From Lates calcarifer (taxonomy: Eukaryota > Chordata > Actinopteri > Centropomidae): a stretch of 64,000 bases of DNA. Location: NCBI RefSeq assembly GCF_001640805.2, contig NC_066856.1:16467087-16531086 (forward strand), written 5' to 3'. Positions 62,601 to 64,000 of the stretch are shown here, in pieces (the stretch's first letter is position 1; the number at the start of each line of letters is the position of its first letter). The notes below the pieces were generated by a model, which saw nothing but the letters and a program-made list of their open reading frames with translations, was not told where the DNA came from and did no database searches. A program made the translations under genes and the position numbers.

Positions 62601-64000
62601 TAATATGAAACAATTGGTTTAATGAACTTCAGTTTAGATGTCGAATAAATGTGAACAAGAACAGATAAAAAATAAAGGAGAAAAGAGTTATTAAGCATCC
62701 TCTCTCTGGTCTCTTCACAGGGAGAAAACGATAAAAGCTTTGGTGCAGAGTTTGTGTTCAGTGATCACAGCAAAGAGCTGATAGTTGGGGAGATATTTGT
62801 GCGGGTCTACAATGAGCAGCCATCTTTTCCACTTGAGGTGAGTAAAACAACCATATTTGATCTGTGACTCCATTCTTATGGGATTTTCCCAAGCTATAAT
62901 GTTGTTTTACCATCTCTGTTTTTAGTATCCCAAAGCATTTGCAGCCAGTCTGCTGGACTATGTAGGATCCCAGGCCCAGTACCTCCACACTCTACTGGCT
63001 ATGAGTCAGAGTAACAAGGTGGAGTCCCAACAGCACGCTGAGAGGCTCCGCTTTGCTGAGATGGCTTTAGAGGCTCTTCGCAATGTCATCAAGAACAACC
63101 CTGGTGAGATATAACATTTCCTCTAGTTCTTGATGCAGTCAAAAGGTCGATGTACGCAACATGTTGCTTTTCTAAACACTGTTTGTATAATTTCAGGTTC
63201 AGAGTCCGAGTGCATCGGTCACTTCAAGCTGCTCTTCTCTTTGTTGCGGGTTCATGGAGCTGGCAGAGTGCAGCAGTTGGTGCTGGAGGTACAGCTAAAC
63301 ATCATAATGATCTCATAAATTAACATCTTTGATTCCTAAAGTCCCTACATTTCAATCGTACTGGTTTCTTCTGCAGGTCGTGAATACAGTGACATCGAAC
63401 CAAGAATGTGTGAGCAACATTGCTGAGTCTCTGGTGTTGTCCAACCTTCTGTTGTTGCTGCACTCGCTCCCCTCCAGTAAGAAGAGACACAAAACACAAC
63501 TCCCTGTCCTATGATTGGTATTTCTTCTTTTTCTATACTCAATCTAGTCTAGTGTCTTTGGACTAAAACACTTCTTTGCATCCTTTAGGCAGGCAAATGG
63601 TGTTGGAAACCCTGTATGCACTGACTTCTAACACAAAGATAGTCAAAGAGGCGATGGCCAAAGGTCAGTGTAATTTTACGATTTATCTGCTCCATATTTA
63701 AGTGAAATTTGAATGTTCAGATGATCATGTTATTCTGTTTGCCACCCAGGTGCCCTGATATACTTGCTGGACCTCTTCTGTAACTGCACACACCCCCAGG
63801 TTCGCACACAGACTGCAGAGCTCTTCTCCAAAATGACCTCAGACAAGCTGGTTGGGCCAAAGGTCAGTCCGAACAGAGAAAAAGAATAAATTAAAAAACA
63901 GACTATTCATACATCAGAGTGCACTGTTGTGTAGCCGTATCTGCCTGATCATTTTCATCATTTACTCTCCACCAGGTGCGTCTGACTCTGATGCGTTTCC
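41605..64000 (+). CDS. dnajc13: DnaJ homolog subfamily C member 13 / RME-8 (3' end beyond window)
   Basis: Large peripheral protein of early endosomes that recruits Hsc70 through its J domain and works with SNX1/retromer and WASH in sorting. Coding exons: 41605-41672, 47365-47440, 47922-48071, 48526-48567, 48681-48881, 49003-49209, 49598-49693, 49954-50046, 50276-50442, 51371-51450, 51555-51724, 52625-52724, 52842-52949, 53071-53226, 53302-53358, 53448-53569, 53875-53950, 54145-54240, 54371-54511, (55431-55448), 56379-56461, 56544-56697, 56850-56953, 57045-57205, 57291-57353, 57441-57542, 57691-57795, 58148-58350, 58530-58614, 58728-58882, 59710-59755, 59850-60004, 60132-60333, 60448-60563, 60827-60905, 60993-61128, 61244-61428, 61527-61601, 61712-61831, 61936-62331, 62431-62544, 62721-62837, 62926-63103, 63197-63288, 63377-63476, 63589-63663, 63750-63862, 63976 onward. 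About 1,914 codons are present; human has about 2,243. All junctions keep phase except two +1 faults (exons at 49,954 and 57,045). Confidence 0.95.
42437..42468. repeat. Perfect 14-bp inverted repeat in dnajc13 intron 2
   Basis: ACTTGACAGTTGCA, a 4-nt spacer TTTC, and the exact inverse complement TGCAACTGTCAAGT. The stem would fold in the nascent RNA or extrude as a cruciform. It is too short for a microRNA precursor and no flanking element was identified. Confidence 0.8.
47735..47853. repeat. Short repeat relic with TG microsatellite
   Basis: GGTAACACTTTACTTTAAGC, then TTTATAACACCCTATAATGTATG, resemble a widespread fish repeat. It ends in a perfect run of about 16 TG units (47,821-47,853), about 70 bp before exon 4. 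Confidence 0.5.
49954..50046 (+). CDS. dnajc13: dnajc13 exon 9 with +1 frameshift
   Basis: The exon begins in phase ([18 protein letters not shown]) and then leaves the conserved frame at GAATTCCATC. Dropping one C restores [13 protein letters not shown], matching the mammalian order at this point, and keeps phase with the next exon ([12 protein letters not shown]). As printed, the joined frame reaches a stop a few codons into the next exon. Length is 93 nt where 92 is needed. Confidence 0.85.
50540..50830. repeat. Teleost interspersed repeat in dnajc13 intron
   Basis: Contains CCCCGGAGGATACATTTTAATG, GGTGACCCCTTAACTTTTAACCCACCAGCCACCATTAGG, CAATATACTGGTTTATGACCAAATAC and CATCAGCCTTAGCTGTACTGTG. 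It ends in a GCTAA/TTAGC-rich tail with repeated GCATGCTAA words. Same family as 26,735-27,085. Confidence 0.65.
53589..53677. repeat. Long CA microsatellite next to dnajc13 exon 17
   Basis: About 44 CA units with a single TAT-type interruption near 53,613. It starts 19 nt after the exon 17 donor (CAACAG|GTCCAC), and the CA strand is the transcribed RNA sense. It generates the Cys-Val repeat frames on the minus strand, which are not genes. Confidence 0.95.
55431..55448 (+). CDS. dnajc13: Putative in-frame microexon of dnajc13 (18 or 15 nt)
   Basis: Between the exons ending GIAQKE and beginning NPNQKP lies CAG|CAG|GACAGAAATAACCTG|GTAAGT. With the first AG the exon is 18 nt (QDRNNL), with the second 15 nt (DRNNL). 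Both flanking exons meet in phase 0, so either form keeps the frame. A pyrimidine-rich tract with TGC words precedes it, and the donor is consensus. I recall a human DNAJC13 isoform a few residues longer than the main one, which would fit, but this is not verified. Confidence 0.65.
57045..57205 (+). CDS. dnajc13: dnajc13 exon 24 with +1 frameshift near its 3' end
   Basis: Encodes [17 protein letters not shown] through [13 protein letters not shown] in the expected frame. The last bases CTAGGACCGA|GTGAGT leave one base too many: 161 nt where 160 is needed for the next exon ([16 protein letters not shown]) to be read correctly. Removing one G gives L-D-R, close to mammalian L-E-R. Confidence 0.8.
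57691..58350 (+). CDS. dnajc13: dnajc13 GYF-like motif exons 27-28
   Basis: The two exons (57,691-57,795 and 58,148-58,350) encode about residues 957-1060. [20 protein letters not shown] followed by [19 protein letters not shown] fits the GYF_2 pattern (W-Y-x-G, GP-S/F-x-E, W.PL) found upstream of the J domain in RME-8 proteins. The module is generally taken as a protein-interaction surface; its partner in this protein is not evident from sequence. Confidence 0.85.
59060..59420. mobile_element. Possible solo LTR-like retroelement relic in dnajc13 intron
   Basis: In the 827-bp intron between 58,882 and 59,710 an atypically GC-rich stretch has a TATA-like CCTATATAACC (59,178), a poly(A) hexamer AATAAA about 70 bp later (59,250) and candidate ends TG (59,091) and CA (59,293). 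This is the layout of a long terminal repeat. No convincing primer-binding site, gag or target duplication was identified, so the assignment is weak. Confidence 0.3.
60448..61128 (+). CDS. dnajc13: dnajc13 J-domain exons 34-36
   Basis: Three exons (60,448-60,563; 60,827-60,905; 60,993-61,128) encode the J domain at about residues 1298-1365. Helix I is [10 protein letters not shown], helix II is [14 protein letters not shown], the HPD triad is in [10 protein letters not shown] (about residues 1331-1333), and helix III is [16 protein letters not shown] is required to stimulate Hsc70 ATPase and is intact. The domain is central, as in all RME-8 proteins, not N-terminal as in most J-proteins. Confidence 0.93.
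61936..62331 (+). CDS. dnajc13: dnajc13 exon 40, longest exon, with a lineage-specific linker
   Basis: Encodes 132 residues of the armadillo-like C-terminal half. After [17 protein letters not shown] a polar linker ([20 protein letters not shown]) precedes [17 protein letters not shown]. The linker is clearly longer than the mammalian one as I remember it, while both flanks are nearly identical. It is likely an exposed loop that tolerates length change. Confidence 0.85.

Noticed and set aside
1..64000. tRNA, rRNA, CRISPR arrays and bacterial operon features
   Set aside because: None seen; all gene evidence is of spliced vertebrate type.

Overview
The window is vertebrate genomic DNA, almost certainly from a ray-finned (teleost) fish. 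Its genes are split by short GT-AG introns, the intergenic DNA carries relics of repeats familiar from teleosts (Tc1-like transposase fragments, hAT-type MITEs, short interspersed families), and there are many CA, TTTC and poly(A) tracts. The species cannot be named from the sequence alone. Statements about human proteins and gene order are from memory; no search was run.

Layout. (1) 1-19,980 is a gene-poor flank with no protein gene I can recognise. It has several stretches that look like developmental regulatory elements, one possible first exon of an unknown minus-strand transcript (about 8.5-8.8 kb), and a few repeat relics. (2) 19,980-23,110, minus strand: a CC chemokine receptor of the CCR9 type. 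The coding sequence has two exons; the N-terminal 18 codons lie in a separate exon at 22,815-22,868. (3) 23,110-29,235 is intergenic and rich in transposon relics, including a complete 392-bp MITE. (4) 29,235-35,345, minus strand: lztfl1, the leucine-zipper regulator of BBSome and ciliary traffic, in ten exons, with two candidate RFX X-boxes in its promoter. (5) 35,345-38,270 is the spacer between divergent promoters. (6) 38,270-64,000, plus strand: dnajc13 (RME-8), the endosomal J-protein, with 48 main exons visible and the 3' end cut off by the window edge. The part present (about 1,914 codons) covers the N-terminal region, the GYF-like motif, the J domain with its HPD triad and three of the IWN-type repeats.

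The three genes do not form one pathway. ccr9 guides lymphocytes, lztfl1 acts in ciliary membrane-protein traffic and dnajc13 acts in endosomal sorting. The interest lies in linkage: CCR9-LZTFL1 are neighbours on human 3p21.31, while DNAJC13 is on 3q22 beside another chemokine-receptor gene, ACKR4. The fish order may preserve an older arrangement.

Main observations: three independent +1 frameshifts in otherwise well-conserved exons (two in dnajc13, one in lztfl1), each looking like a doubled C or G and therefore most likely sequence error; a 15/18-nt in-frame microexon in dnajc13 with a CAGCAG tandem acceptor; a ccr9 ATG that actually lies on the splice acceptor; and a 90-bp CA tract just behind a weak dnajc13 splice donor. 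I did not find a convincing wholly new biological system.
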